The notes beneath the pieces were generated by a model that was given only the letters and a program-made list of their open reading frames with translations, was not told the DNA's origin and did no database searches. A program made the position numbers and the translations under genes. Below are positions 29,232 through 38,355 of a stretch of 64,000 nucleotides of DNA, in pieces. The stretch's first letter is position 1. Each line of letters starts with the position of its first letter. The DNA lies in contig CAWBPA010000024.1 of assembly GCA_963790545.1 (NCBI GenBank), positions 558,001 to 622,000 of the forward strand, given 5' to 3'. The DNA is from DATBJG01 sp963790545 (GTDB lineage Bacteria > Acidobacteriota > Vicinamibacteria > Vicinamibacterales > JAMQPK01).

Positions 29232-29621
29232 ATGCAGACCGGCCCGATTGTCGTATCCGTCGCTCTGGCCGTCGTGCTGCTTCAACCGGCAGCGGTCTTG
29301 TCCCACCACAGCAACTCGGCTTACGAAGTTCAGAAAGTCATCACCATTACGGGAGTCGTGAAGGAATTCGTCTGGTCCAATCCGCATACCTGGCTGCACG
29401 TGATTGTGGATGACGGACAAGGCGGCAAGGCGGAATGGGCCTGTGAGGGCCGCGCACCGGGAATACTCCTTCGCGCAGGTTGGACGAGACAGTCACTGAA
29501 GCCTGGCGAGACGGTGACGGTCGATATGAGCCCTGCAAAAAACGGCAGCAAGACCAGCATCATTGCGCGGGTGACCAAGGCGGACGGTACGATCCTCAGT
29601 AATCAGCCGGTCTTCCAATAG
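29232..29621 (+). CDS. DUF6152 family periplasmic protein
   Basis: The 129-aa product has a signal peptide and begins its mature part with SHHSNSAYEVQKVITITGVV, followed by FVWSNPHTWLHV, WACEGRAPGILLRAGW and KPGETVTVDMSPAKNGSK. This is the typical pattern of DUF6152, a small OB-like beta protein common in Acidobacteria and Proteobacteria. A strong ribosome site (AGGAGG) is present. It heads a run of four same-strand genes. Function is unknown; the histidine-rich N-terminus could bind metal. Confidence 0.85.
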   Translation: MQTGPIVVSVALAVVLLQPAAVLSHHSNSAYEVQKVITITGVVKEFVWSNPHTWLHVIVDDGQGGKAEWACEGRAPGILLRAGWTRQSLKPGETVTVDMSPAKNGSKTSIIARVTKADGTILSNQPVFQ

Positions 29622-29676
29622 CGGCTGGACGGCGGAGGTTCGGCCCGGGTTGCGCGTATGCGGAACGAAAGGACGG

Positions 29677-30486
29677 ATGACCATGTCCAGAACCATGGCT
29701 TCGATGCTGTGCGCGATGTTCGTGTCCGGTTTGATCGGATTCGCGTCCCCCGCCACTGTCCAGGACCCCACGACCGCAAGTACGACGCCGCCTGATTTTT
29801 CCGGTGTGTACTACCCTGTCCAGCAAGGACGCGGCGGCCGCGCGGGAGCGCCTCCCGCCACAGGTCAACGCGGGGCTCCGCCACCACGGCCGACACAATC
29901 TGCCCCCCTGAGCGACCTGTCACAAGGGCGCTCGCCTGACGCACCGTTGCTGACGCCCGAGTACATGTCGAAATGGGAAATCATCCGGAAGTCGCGCATG
30001 GCGGGCTCCTACGAGTTCGACAACACGGCCAAGTGCCTGCCTCCGGGCATGCCAGCCATGATGGGCATGGCCTACGGCATGGAAGTGATGCAGTCGAAAG
30101 ACCGCATGACCCTCTTCAGCGAGCTGAACGACGCGATGCGTCGCGTGTACCTGGACGGGCGAAAGCCGACGGAAAAGATCCTCGACGACCCGACATATGC
30201 CGGCTACTCGACGGGCCATTGGGAGGGCGACACGCTAGTCGTCGACACGGTCGCGCTGAGCACGAAGTCGTTCATCGATGGATCGTCCCCTCACAGCGAA
30301 GAGATGACCATCAAGGAGCGTATTCGCTTCATCGCCCCGGGCGTGCTTGAAGATCGGATCACGGTGACCGATCCGAAGGCGCTTGTGAAGCCGTGGGAGA
30401 TCGTCCGAACCTACCGGAAGGCTGCGCCGCCAAATGACCAGCTCCGCGAGTTTGCGTGTGCGGAGGGGCTGGCGGAAGCCAAGTGA
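29677..30486 (+). CDS. Secreted protein of unknown function, related to the 14045/50201 group
   Basis: A signal peptide (MASMLCAMFVSGLIGFASP) is followed by a low-complexity GGR/APP linker and a domain with YEFDNTAKCLPPGMPAMM, YSTGHWEGDTLVVDTVAL and ITVTDPKALVKPWEIVRTYRK, ending in FACAEGLAE. The GHWEGDTLVVDT and C-terminal CxEG blocks resemble those of the secreted paralogues at 14045 and 50201, so these probably share a fold. The start is placed at 29677 (AAGGA upstream), but 29683 is possible. It overlaps the next gene by four bases, so expression is coupled to the MFS carrier. Confidence 0.65.
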   Translation: MTMSRTMASMLCAMFVSGLIGFASPATVQDPTTASTTPPDFSGVYYPVQQGRGGRAGAPPATGQRGAPPPRPTQSAPLSDLSQGRSPDAPLLTPEYMSKWEIIRKSRMAGSYEFDNTAKCLPPGMPAMMGMAYGMEVMQSKDRMTLFSELNDAMRRVYLDGRKPTEKILDDPTYAGYSTGHWEGDTLVVDTVALSTKSFIDGSSPHSEEMTIKERIRFIAPGVLEDRITVTDPKALVKPWEIVRTYRKAAPPNDQLREFACAEGLAEAK

Positions 30487-31811
30487 CGACCGGAAGCACC
30501 CCGCGTCGCGTGGCGATCGCCAGCGCGATTGGCACCACCATCGAGTGGTACGACTTCTTCATCTACGGGACCGCCGCGGCTGTCGTGTTCGGACCGCAAT
30601 TTTTCCCCCGTGTCTCCGAACTTGCCGGAACGATGGCGGCATTTGCAACATTTGCGATCGGGTTCATCGCGCGGCCCCTCGGCGGGATTGTCATGGGTCA
30701 TTTCGGGGATCGGCTCGGTCGAAAGTCCATGCTGGTGTGGTCGCTGATGCTGATGGGCCTTTCCACGTTCGCGATTGGCCTTCTTCCCAATTACGCGCAG
30801 CTTGGGGCGTGGGCGCCCGCACTGCTGGTCACGCTTCGATTCATTCAGGGAGTGGCCCTGGGCGGTGAATGGGGCGGGGCCGTGCTCATGTCGGTGGAGC
30901 ATGCGCCGCAGCAGCAGCGCGGGTTCTTTGGAAGCTTCGTAGCGCTCGGCGTGCCGGGCGGTATCATTCTGTCGAATCTCGTATTCCTCGTCGCGTCCAT
31001 TCTCGTAACGCCCGAACAGTTTGCGGCATGGGCCTGGCGGATTCCGTTTCTGGCGAGCGCCGCACTCGTGATCGTCGGTCTGTACGTCCGTCTTGGGCTA
31101 TCCGAAAGCCCGGTGTTTGCAGAGGTCCAGAAGGCGCGGGGTGAACGGCGGATGCCCATTCTCGACGTCTGGCGTCACGATTGGCGGACCGTGCTGCTGG
31201 CGGCAGGCTCCTATGTCGGCATCAGCGGGCTGGGATATATCGTGATCGTGTACTTCGTCTCATACGCGACCAATCAGCTCGGTCTGCCCTTGATCACCAC
31301 GCTGGCTCTACTCCTCAGCGCGGCGGTTGTCTTCTCGATTTCAATCGTGGCGTTTGGCATCTGGTCGGACCGTTTCGGCCGGCGCCGCATCATGCAATGG
31401 GGCTGTGCGGGCCTGGTGCTCTGGTCGCTGGTGTTCTTTCCATTGGCTGATACGAAATCGATTCCGCTGATAGCGCTCGCGTTGTGTGGGATGCTGCTGC
31501 TCCAGGGTGCCTACATGGGCCCGCAGCCTGCGGTGTTCTCCGAGCTCTTTCCGGTGTCCACTCGGTATAGCGGCGTGTCGCTCAGCCTCACCCTGGCCAC
31601 GATTCTGGGCGGCGCCCTGGCACCGTTCATCGCCACGGCGTTGTTTGGCGTGACGGGGAACTCGCGGCTGGTGACCGTATATGCCGTGACGTTGTCGTTG
31701 ATTTCCTGGGTGAGCGTGCTCGGTTTGAAGGAAACCTACCGCCACGATCTGTCACACGGGGTTCAGTACAGCCCGCACTATACGCCTCAGAGCCGGTCGC
31801 AGAACACGTGA
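30483..31811 (+). CDS. MFS transporter, metabolite:proton symporter (MHS) family
   Basis: The 442-aa product has twelve predicted membrane helices and the MHS-family start TTIEWYDFFIYGTAAAVVFG, the loop motif GHFGDRLGRKSML, and GEWGGAVLMSVEHAP. Characterised relatives carry proline/betaine, shikimate, citrate or 2-oxoglutarate with protons. The GTG start at 30483 overlaps the previous stop by four bases (GTGA). The stop in turn overlaps the start of the PepSY gene by four bases. The carried substrate is unknown. Confidence 0.9.
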   Translation: MTTGSTPRRVAIASAIGTTIEWYDFFIYGTAAAVVFGPQFFPRVSELAGTMAAFATFAIGFIARPLGGIVMGHFGDRLGRKSMLVWSLMLMGLSTFAIGLLPNYAQLGAWAPALLVTLRFIQGVALGGEWGGAVLMSVEHAPQQQRGFFGSFVALGVPGGIILSNLVFLVASILVTPEQFAAWAWRIPFLASAALVIVGLYVRLGLSESPVFAEVQKARGERRMPILDVWRHDWRTVLLAAGSYVGISGLGYIVIVYFVSYATNQLGLPLITTLALLLSAAVVFSISIVAFGIWSDRFGRRRIMQWGCAGLVLWSLVFFPLADTKSIPLIALALCGMLLLQGAYMGPQPAVFSELFPVSTRYSGVSLSLTLATILGGALAPFIATALFGVTGNSRLVTVYAVTLSLISWVSVLGLKETYRHDLSHGVQYSPHYTPQSRSQNT

Positions 31812-32749
31812 CGCTACGTCAACGACTCCTTCGCCAGCCACAAGGCGTGTGGGCTCGACGGGCCCTCTTCCAGGTTCACCTGTGGACCGGCATCGGCGTT
31901 GGCATCTACGTCTTCGTCATCAGCGTCAGCGGCAGCGCCATCGTCTATCGCCGCGAAATTGCGAAGTTCTTCTGGGAGCGGCCGACGGTGACCGTCTCGG
32001 GCCCCTTGATGACACCCGACGAACTGCGCGCAGCCGTCAAGAAGGCGTATCCGCGTTTCGAAATCGAGCCGGTGACGATCCCAGACCCGAACCGCGCCGT
32101 CATCGTCGTCATGACGCGCGCGGAACGACGCCGGGAGCGAGTGTTCAATCCCTACACGGGAGAGGACCTGGGAGAGGTGGCACCCGGAGAGCCGGAGTTT
32201 CTTTCTTGGCTCGTGCGGCTGCACGACGACTTACTCGCCGACCGGACGGGCCGCACCGTGAATGGATTGGGGGGACTTTTTCTCACCCTGCTTTGTGTCA
32301 CGGGCGCGGTGATCTGGTGGCCTGGGACCTCGCGATGGCGCCGGAGCATGCTGGTGCGCCGGAACGCGGGGTGGCGGCTCGTCAACTGGGATCTTCACAG
32401 CGCGATTGGATTCTGGATGTTCGCGTTCGTGTTCATCTGGGCGATGAGCGGGCTGTATCTGTCGATTCCGGGACCGTTCGGCGATCTGGTCGACTACCTG
32501 CAACCGTTGTCGCCCGACGAGACCGAACCTCGCAGCGGCGACAACTTTCTCGCCTGGCTCGCGCGCATCCACTTCGGACGTGCGTGGGGAACGACGGTCA
32601 AGGCCCTGTATACCTTCTTTGGCCTCGTGCCGGCTGTCTTGTTCGTGACCGGTGCCGTGATGTGGTGGAACCGCGTGCTTCGTCCGGCGTTTCGACGGAC
32701 ATCTGCAACCGTGGAGACCGTTGAGCCCGAAATCGGCGCGAAGGTCTAA
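31808..32749 (+). CDS. PepSY-associated transmembrane protein
   Basis: The 313-aa product has four membrane helices with the family blocks FQVHLWTGIGVGIYVFVISVSG, LHDDLLADRTGR, GLFLTLLCVTGAVIWWPG and LHSAIGFWMFAFVFIWAMSG. Conserved histidines in HLWTG, LHDD, LHSA and IHFGRAW suggest haem binding, as in PiuB/FsrB-type siderophore reductases. It usually accompanies TonB-dependent iron uptake. It is last in a tightly overlapped run and is convergent with the lipoprotein gene, with only two bases between stops. Confidence 0.85.
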   Translation: MTLRQRLLRQPQGVWARRALFQVHLWTGIGVGIYVFVISVSGSAIVYRREIAKFFWERPTVTVSGPLMTPDELRAAVKKAYPRFEIEPVTIPDPNRAVIVVMTRAERRRERVFNPYTGEDLGEVAPGEPEFLSWLVRLHDDLLADRTGRTVNGLGGLFLTLLCVTGAVIWWPGTSRWRRSMLVRRNAGWRLVNWDLHSAIGFWMFAFVFIWAMSGLYLSIPGPFGDLVDYLQPLSPDETEPRSGDNFLAWLARIHFGRAWGTTVKALYTFFGLVPAVLFVTGAVMWWNRVLRPAFRRTSATVETVEPEIGAKV

Positions 32750-32751
32750 TC

Positions 32752-33213
32752 CTATTCCTTTGCCACGATGCTCGTTCGCCGGGCGGCAATCTCGCTCGAC
32801 TCCTGGGCGATGCTAATCGCAACGTTCCACGTACCGCCCATCGACAGCTGGCTGGTTCCGCGGTAACGACCCTGGCCCTCGTGTCGCAGAGCCACGTCGC
32901 TGCGCATGGCCGGCATGTTCATGGACGGCATTGCGGGCATCGAGAACACCGTCGTGACGGTGCCATCCGTCACCGGCGAGCCATCGGCTCGCCGGACCGT
33001 CACCTCGATGGTGTTATCCCCTCTTGCCGGCGGACTTGGATCCGTCCGAAACGTTACGACCAAGCCGTCGGCAGCCCCTCCGGAAGGAATCACCTGGCCG
33101 GAACCAGCGTGAGTGTTCCCTGGGTCCGCTTGCCCTCCGCAGGCTGCGAGGACGACCGCAACAAGCAGCAGCGGGCCGACCTGACGATAGCCGCGATAGC
33201 CCTCTCGGATCAC
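32752..33213 (-). CDS. YtkA/FixH-like lipoprotein
   Basis: The 153-aa product starts at a GTG that overlaps the stop of the RND pump gene by three bases (GTGA). A lipobox (VVLAACGG) is followed by a beta-sandwich with NTIEVTVRRADGSPVTDGTV, FSMPAMPSMNMPAMRSD and GTSQLSMGGTWNVAI. The methionine cluster in the middle (MPAMPSMNMPAM) and the flanking histidine suggest copper or silver binding. It is the last gene of the pump operon and probably delivers or buffers metal in the periplasm. Confidence 0.82.
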   Translation of the reverse strand: MIREGYRGYRQVGPLLLVAVVLAACGGQADPGNTHAGSGQVIPSGGAADGLVVTFRTDPSPPARGDNTIEVTVRRADGSPVTDGTVTTVFSMPAMPSMNMPAMRSDVALRHEGQGRYRGTSQLSMGGTWNVAISIAQESSEIAARRTSIVAKE

Positions 33214-36200
33214 TGCGATTGGCTTTCCAGTACTGCGGACCGCGCGGGGAAACGCTCGGGCCAACGATGGCGAATGTCGGCGCCAATCGCAAAGAGGCAT
33301 GGAATGAGAAAGAGCACATAGACCGTTGATGAAATCATCCCGCCAAATGTCGGCGTCGCAATCGGCTTGGTGATGTCCAGCCCCGAACCCGTTGAGAACA
33401 TGATCGGAAGAAGGCCGAGGACGGTCGTGGCGACCGTCATCAGTTTGGGCCGAAGCCGTGCGACCGAACCTTCGATCACTGCTTCCACATACGATTGGGT
33501 GTCCGGACGACGTGCAAGCGCCTCGCGGATGAACTCGATCATGATGATGCCGGTCTGAATGGCAACGGCAAAGAGCGACACGTATCCGATGATGACTGCC
33601 GTGGTCATCGAATGCCCGAGTACCCACTGCAGGAAGATGCCCCCGACGAGCGCAAATGGCGCCGACAACATGATGAGCGAGCTGTCTGCAACAGACCTGA
33701 ATGCCGTCAGGAGCAGCCCGAACATGATGACCAGTGTGATCGGCACCACAATCCGAAGCTTCGACCGGGCATCCTCCGCATATTGGTAGAGGCCCGTCCA
33801 TTCCAGCGAGTAACCCGGGGGCATTTTCACAGCCGTCTGGAGGTGCGCGCGCGCGCGGTCGACGTAGTCCGGAGCTGTGATGTTTTGGAGGTACACATAG
33901 ATGTAGCCCGCCAGCTCGCCGTTGTCGTTTCGAATCATCTCCGGCGCCTCGCGTACCGCCACGTCCGCGATTGCGCTCAGTGGCACCGACCGGCCATCTT
34001 CGGTCACGACCGGAGTGTTCCGAACCTTGTCCAGCGTGTCGATGTACTCCGGCGAGTATTGAATGGCGAGTGGCACGACCGTCTTGTCAGCCTGCCGGAT
34101 TCCCACGACGTTGTCGCCACCGATCGCGAAACGGACAGTGGGCAGCGCCTCGTCCACTGTCACCCCGTGCTCGGCCATTCGCTCGAGATTGAGCCGGGCA
34201 TCGACGAAATACCCCTGTGAGATCCGTTCGGCGATGACCGCCTGTGTGCCGGGCACGTCCTTGAGCTGCCGTTCTACATCCTGAGCAATCTGCTGCACGA
34301 CGACCAGATCCGTGCCCTTGACTTTGATCCCAACCGGAGTCTGAATGCCGGTGTCCTGCATGATCACGCGGGTCGCGATCGGCTGTGTCCAGCTGTTCAC
34401 GTAGCCGACGATGTCCATCGACTGGTTCATCTCCGCGATCAGCCGGTCCTTCGTCATTCCCTCGCGCCACTCGGACCTCGGCTTCAGCATGACCGTGGTC
34501 TCGATCATCTCAACGGGCGCCGGGTCGGTGGCGGTGTCGGCACGCCCCAACTTTCCGAAGACCCGCTCGACCTCGGGAACTGCCTTCAACTTTCGGTCCA
34601 TCTGCTGGAGGATCCATCCAGCCTCGCGCGATGGAAGCCCGGGAAGTGTTGTCGGCATGTAGAGGATGGACCCCTCGTCCATCTCCGGCATGTAATCTTT
34701 CTGAAACCCGAGCATGACGACACCGGCCGCAATGAGCAGGGCCGCGCCGAGGCCGACGATGGCATAGCGGTAGCGAATCGCGCGAGTCAGCATGCTGCGA
34801 TACGCGCGGACAAATGTGCTCTCGCGCGTGCTTTCTCTCTGCACAACCGGCCGCTTGAAGATCCAGACGATCACAATCGGAAGAAGAAGCAGCGTCAGAA
34901 GCGTTGAGAACGCCATCGCGAACGTCTTGCTGAACGCCAGCGGATTGAACAGCCGTCCTTCACGCTCGCCGAGAAAAAAGATGGGCAGAAAGGACGTCAC
35001 GATGATGAGCATCGAAAACAGCAGGGGGCGCGTCATCCTTGCCGTCGCTTGGATAATCGTTCGCCGTCGCTCGGCAGCCGACGCGTTCGACTGACGCGCG
35101 AGCTGCGCCGTGCAGTTCTCTACGATGACAATGGTCGCATCCGCCATTTCGCCAATCGCAATCGCGAGCCCTGCCAGCAGAAACAGATTGATCGTCTGAT
35201 CGAAGGCGCTCAAGGGCAGGGCTGTGAACAGGGTTCCGAACAGGAGCACACAGATCGGGGCAACCGCCGCCCGCCCGTTCTTCAGCGCCACCCCAATCAC
35301 GAGGATCACGACGATCAGCTCGTAGACGATGGCCCGAAAGAAGTTCGTCAGCGTGTCCCAAATCAACGTCGAACGGTCGTAGGTCGGCAGGAGTTCCACA
35401 CCGGCAGGAAGCGACGCCTTGACGCGTTCGAGGTTCGCGAGGAGCCCGCGGGTCACAGCCAGGGCGTTCTGCCCCTGTTCCATGATGGCAATCCCGCCCA
35501 CGACCTCGCCGGTCCCATCGAGATCGGCGATCCCGCGTCGCAGGTCGTATCCGACCTGAAGATAGCCGACGTCCTTCAGCTGAACGGGCTGGCCGGCCTT
35601 GTCGCGGCCGAGCACCAGGAATTCCAGCTTGTCGACCCCTTCGGTGCCGACACTGCCACGAAGTTGATATTCGCGGCCCGTCACCTCGATGGTTCGCCCG
35701 CCCGCCTCCTGAAAGACGTTCTGCAGCGCGCTCAGCACGCGCGGCAGCGACAGCCCACGCTCACTGAGGAGGGGCGGAAACAGCTTCACCTGGAACTGCT
35801 TCTCGAGCCCGCCAATCGACGCTACTTCGGCGACACCCGCTGCCGATTGCAGGGCCGGCTTGACGACACTGTCGTTCAGCAGCCGGAGCTCGCGGAGGTC
35901 GCGCGTGCCCTGCCGATCGACGAGCGCGTACTGGAAGATCCAGCCCATGCTGCTCGCATTGGGTCCGATGGTGATGACGGCGTCCTGCGGCAGCTGACCG
36001 CGAATCGCATTCAGACGATCGGCGACGAACTGTCGCACGATGGCACGGCGGCCGGGGTCCTCGAGAATGACGTAGACGAAGGAGTACCCCATGTGCGACG
36101 TCCCGCGAAGCGCACGCACGTCCGGCGATCCCGCCAGAGCTTTGATCACCGGTTCGGTGACTTCTGTCTCGATCACCACGGGACTGCGCGGCCACTTCAC

Positions 36201-36350
36201 GTACACGATGATCTGGGGGTCGGAAATATCGGGGATGGCATCGAGCGGCGCCGTCCGGAGGGCGTAAATACTGAGCACGGTCAGTGCGGCGACCGTGCAC
36301 ACGACAAACCAGCGGAAACGGATGACACGCTCGATGATTACGGTAATCAT
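33210..36350 (-). CDS. cusA: Heavy-metal RND efflux pump, CusA type
   Basis: The 1046-aa inner-membrane pump is uninterrupted. It has the HME-RND start ITVIIERVIRFRWFVV, PDISDPQIIVYVKW, the proton-relay pair in TM4 (DATIVIVEN) and GEREGRLFNPLAFSKTFAMA. Methionines equivalent to those of the E. coli CusA metal site stand in LYMPTTLPG, PVEMIETT and RVIMQDTGI, which points to Cu(I)/Ag(I) rather than Co/Zn/Cd. It is preceded by an adaptor gene six bases upstream and followed by the overlapping lipoprotein gene. No TolC-like outer-membrane channel is in the cluster. Confidence 0.93.
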   Translation of the reverse strand: MITVIIERVIRFRWFVVCTVAALTVLSIYALRTAPLDAIPDISDPQIIVYVKWPRSPVVIETEVTEPVIKALAGSPDVRALRGTSHMGYSFVYVILEDPGRRAIVRQFVADRLNAIRGQLPQDAVITIGPNASSMGWIFQYALVDRQGTRDLRELRLLNDSVVKPALQSAAGVAEVASIGGLEKQFQVKLFPPLLSERGLSLPRVLSALQNVFQEAGGRTIEVTGREYQLRGSVGTEGVDKLEFLVLGRDKAGQPVQLKDVGYLQVGYDLRRGIADLDGTGEVVGGIAIMEQGQNALAVTRGLLANLERVKASLPAGVELLPTYDRSTLIWDTLTNFFRAIVYELIVVILVIGVALKNGRAAVAPICVLLFGTLFTALPLSAFDQTINLFLLAGLAIAIGEMADATIVIVENCTAQLARQSNASAAERRRTIIQATARMTRPLLFSMLIIVTSFLPIFFLGEREGRLFNPLAFSKTFAMAFSTLLTLLLLPIVIVWIFKRPVVQRESTRESTFVRAYRSMLTRAIRYRYAIVGLGAALLIAAGVVMLGFQKDYMPEMDEGSILYMPTTLPGLPSREAGWILQQMDRKLKAVPEVERVFGKLGRADTATDPAPVEMIETTVMLKPRSEWREGMTKDRLIAEMNQSMDIVGYVNSWTQPIATRVIMQDTGIQTPVGIKVKGTDLVVVQQIAQDVERQLKDVPGTQAVIAERISQGYFVDARLNLERMAEHGVTVDEALPTVRFAIGGDNVVGIRQADKTVVPLAIQYSPEYIDTLDKVRNTPVVTEDGRSVPLSAIADVAVREAPEMIRNDNGELAGYIYVYLQNITAPDYVDRARAHLQTAVKMPPGYSLEWTGLYQYAEDARSKLRIVVPITLVIMFGLLLTAFRSVADSSLIMLSAPFALVGGIFLQWVLGHSMTTAVIIGYVSLFAVAIQTGIIMIEFIREALARRPDTQSYVEAVIEGSVARLRPKLMTVATTVLGLLPIMFSTGSGLDITKPIATPTFGGMISSTVYVLFLIPCLFAIGADIRHRWPERFPARSAVLESQSQ

Positions 36351-36356
36351 GCGAGC

Positions 36357-37013
36357 CTAAAAGCCTCTCAATTTGTGTTCGGCATCGATGAAGAAACTGC
36401 CGATCGTGACCACCTGTTCCCCTGGTTTCACGCCTCCCAGCACTTGCGTGTACAACTCGCCCTGCACGCCGACCTGAATCTCCCTGGGCGTGTAGTCGCC
36501 GCTGCCCTCCGGAACGTACACGACCTGCTTGCCAGCGGCTTCGATGATGGCTTCGTTCGGGACCGATAGGAATTCTCCCTCCTCCGTCACGATTTCCAGG
36601 ATGAAGTAACGGCTGGCTTCGAGCGGTTGCCCCGCGAGCGACGCCCGCACCGTCGTCAATTCACCGTGTGGAACGACAGCAGCGACCGTGGCCTGATGCA
36701 TACGCGAACGGGACTGGGGCGAGAACGCTCGAACCCGCTGGCCCACCCTGACCCTGCGGCTGTCGGCGCCACGCAGTTCCGCGGTCAACGTGGTTCGCGT
36801 CGTGTCGATCACGCCCGCCGTCCGAATCCAGATCTGTATCGGGCGGACGGCTACCGCCGTGAGCGTCAGGGTGAGCTCACTGGCCTGCGACTCGTTGACC
36901 GTCGTCTGCCGGCGCGGACCTGGACGAGTGCGCTCGCGCTGAGCGCCCATGGATATGGTCGCAATGGCGACGGCCGTCGCTATACTCCCGATTCGAAGAA
37001 CGATGGGTTGCAT
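36357..37013 (-). CDS. Short CusB-like periplasmic adaptor
   Basis: The 218-aa product has a signal peptide (IATAVAIATISMGAQ) and aligns only with the C-terminal half of CusB-type adaptors: a beta-barrel-like part (AELRGADSRRVRVGQRVRAF) and the membrane-proximal part (SVPNEAIIEAAGKQVVYVPE, GVKPGEQVVTIGSFFIDAE). The lipoyl halves and alpha-hairpin that reach the outer-membrane channel are absent; usual adaptors are about 400 aa. No frame break explains this, and the gene has its own start and signal peptide. It is translated with the pump. Whether it works as a minimal adaptor is unknown. Confidence 0.8.
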   Translation of the reverse strand: MQPIVLRIGSIATAVAIATISMGAQRERTRPGPRRQTTVNESQASELTLTLTAVAVRPIQIWIRTAGVIDTTRTTLTAELRGADSRRVRVGQRVRAFSPQSRSRMHQATVAAVVPHGELTTVRASLAGQPLEASRYFILEIVTEEGEFLSVPNEAIIEAAGKQVVYVPEGSGDYTPREIQVGVQGELYTQVLGGVKPGEQVVTIGSFFIDAEHKLRGF

Positions 37014-37015
37014 CG

Positions 37016-37103
37016 AAGTCTGAAGTTCGAAGTCTGAAGTCTGAGCTTCGGAATGCGGCCAGAATTCTCAGGCATCAGACTTTTGACTTCAGACTTCCAA
37101 CTT
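37016..37103. repeat. Spacer of GAAGTCT / AGACTTC words
   Basis: Several copies of GAAGTCTGAAGT-like words face several of ACTTCAGACTTC across a central GC-rich stretch, making a large imperfect inverted repeat. A related spacer lies at 60687-60768. It separates the propeller gene from the adaptor gene on the same strand. Confidence 0.7.
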
Positions 37104-37127
37104 CAGGCTGCGTTTTTCAGCAGCCTG
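37104..37127 (-). terminator. Hairpin just upstream of the propeller-gene stop codon's far side
   Basis: CAGGCTGC and GCAGCCTG form a perfect 8-bp stem with an eight-base loop, directly 5' (plus-strand higher side) of the propeller gene's 37129 stop. On the minus strand it follows that stop by one base, so it would end the porin-propeller transcript before the adaptor gene. Confidence 0.6.
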
Positions 37128-37128
37128 T

Positions 37129-38319
37129 CTAGTGGCAGTAGTTGTCCTTACTGTCCATGATATGCGTGCCCCAGGGGAAGAGGCCCACATTTCGCACGCG
37201 CTCGATGGCGTGCGTCCTCGCATTGATGATGACGACCTCGTGATTGGTGGACTCGGCGAGGTACAGGTTCTCATCCGCGGCGTCCGTCGTGGCCGTTTCC
37301 AGGGCAATGTTGACCCCGACCCGTATACGTCCCGCGGGTTTGAGGCTCTGCATGTCGTACGCGTAGACGAAACCGCTCGACGAGCTGATGACGAATGCCT
37401 TTCCCGCGGCGAAGTTGATGCCTGTCATGTCGGGGCCCGCCTCGAGCGTGGCCGCCACACTGTTGGTTCGAGTGTCGATGATGGAGATTGTCTCGTCGCC
37501 GTTGTTGGCCGTAATGCCGTACTTCCCGTCGTGGCTCATGTAGATTCGCCACGGGTCGCGCCCCACGCGAATGGTCTTGATCACCCGATCCTCAACTGTG
37601 TCGATCACGCCGACAACCCCCAGGTCGCTGTCGGCGGCGTAGAGGTAGCGCCCGTCGTTCGACAGCGCGGCGATGTTGATCCCCTTGATCTCCCCGAGAT
37701 ACTTGTCCGGATCGAGCCTCGCCACCCCGGGTACGGCCGCGACCTGGATTTTCTTCAAGAGCTCGTGGCGCCGGACGTCGATAACGCCGACCCAATGCGC
37801 GCCGTAGTTGCCGATGTACGCCTTTGAGCCGTCAGGCGAGAAGGTGACATTGAGCGGCTCGACGAAGCCCGGAATCGTCTTGATCTTCGACAGCGACTGC
37901 ATGTCGATCACCGAAATCGAGTCGCCGTCGGGGTTGCCCTGGTAGTACCACCGCCCATCGGGTGAGAAGGCGAGATGCTCCGGCGCCAGATCGACCGGAA
38001 TCGTCTTGATCAGCTGCAACGTGCGGGTATCGATGATGAAGGCCTTGTTCGCCCGGGTCCCGCCAGTGACCACGTATCGCCCGTCGGGCGACATCATCAC
38101 CATGTGCGGGTTGACGTTGTTGCCGAGGAACGTACGGCCGATCATCTTCCGCGTCTTGAGATCCATGAATCCGATGTCGTTCGAATCCCGATTCACGATC
38201 ATGAGCACGGATCGTGGATCGGTCACCTTGACTTCCTGCGCATACAGACCAATTGCCAGCGTCGCCAGGACTGCAACAATCAGGGCGTTACAAACAAGGA
38301 CTATGTGTCGTTTCAACAT
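37129..38319 (-). CDS. Periplasmic YVTN/NirF-like beta-propeller protein
   Basis: The 396-aa product has a signal peptide and about seven blades with the 40-residue YVTN pattern: VLMIVNRDSNDIGFMDL, AFSPDGRWYYQGN, TFSPDGSKAYIGNYG and MSHDGKYGITANNGDETI. It ends in the unusual tail SKDNYCH. Such propellers act as scaffolds or bind metal or haem d1. It is 36 bases after the porin gene on the same strand, so they form an operon; both are next to the copper-type pump, which suggests a role in metal handling, by inference only. Confidence 0.82.
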   Translation of the reverse strand: MLKRHIVLVCNALIVAVLATLAIGLYAQEVKVTDPRSVLMIVNRDSNDIGFMDLKTRKMIGRTFLGNNVNPHMVMMSPDGRYVVTGGTRANKAFIIDTRTLQLIKTIPVDLAPEHLAFSPDGRWYYQGNPDGDSISVIDMQSLSKIKTIPGFVEPLNVTFSPDGSKAYIGNYGAHWVGVIDVRRHELLKKIQVAAVPGVARLDPDKYLGEIKGINIAALSNDGRYLYAADSDLGVVGVIDTVEDRVIKTIRVGRDPWRIYMSHDGKYGITANNGDETISIIDTRTNSVAATLEAGPDMTGINFAAGKAFVISSSSGFVYAYDMQSLKPAGRIRVGVNIALETATTDAADENLYLAESTNHEVVIINARTHAIERVRNVGLFPWGTHIMDSKDNYCH

Positions 38320-38355
38320 GGCTCCTACCTGAACTTAAAAGTAAGTTTTCACTTG

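Noticed and set aside
35049..36569. A 506-codon plus-strand open frame opposite the RND pump
   Set aside because: It mirrors the conserved CusA coding sequence and has low-complexity, charged composition without a family match.
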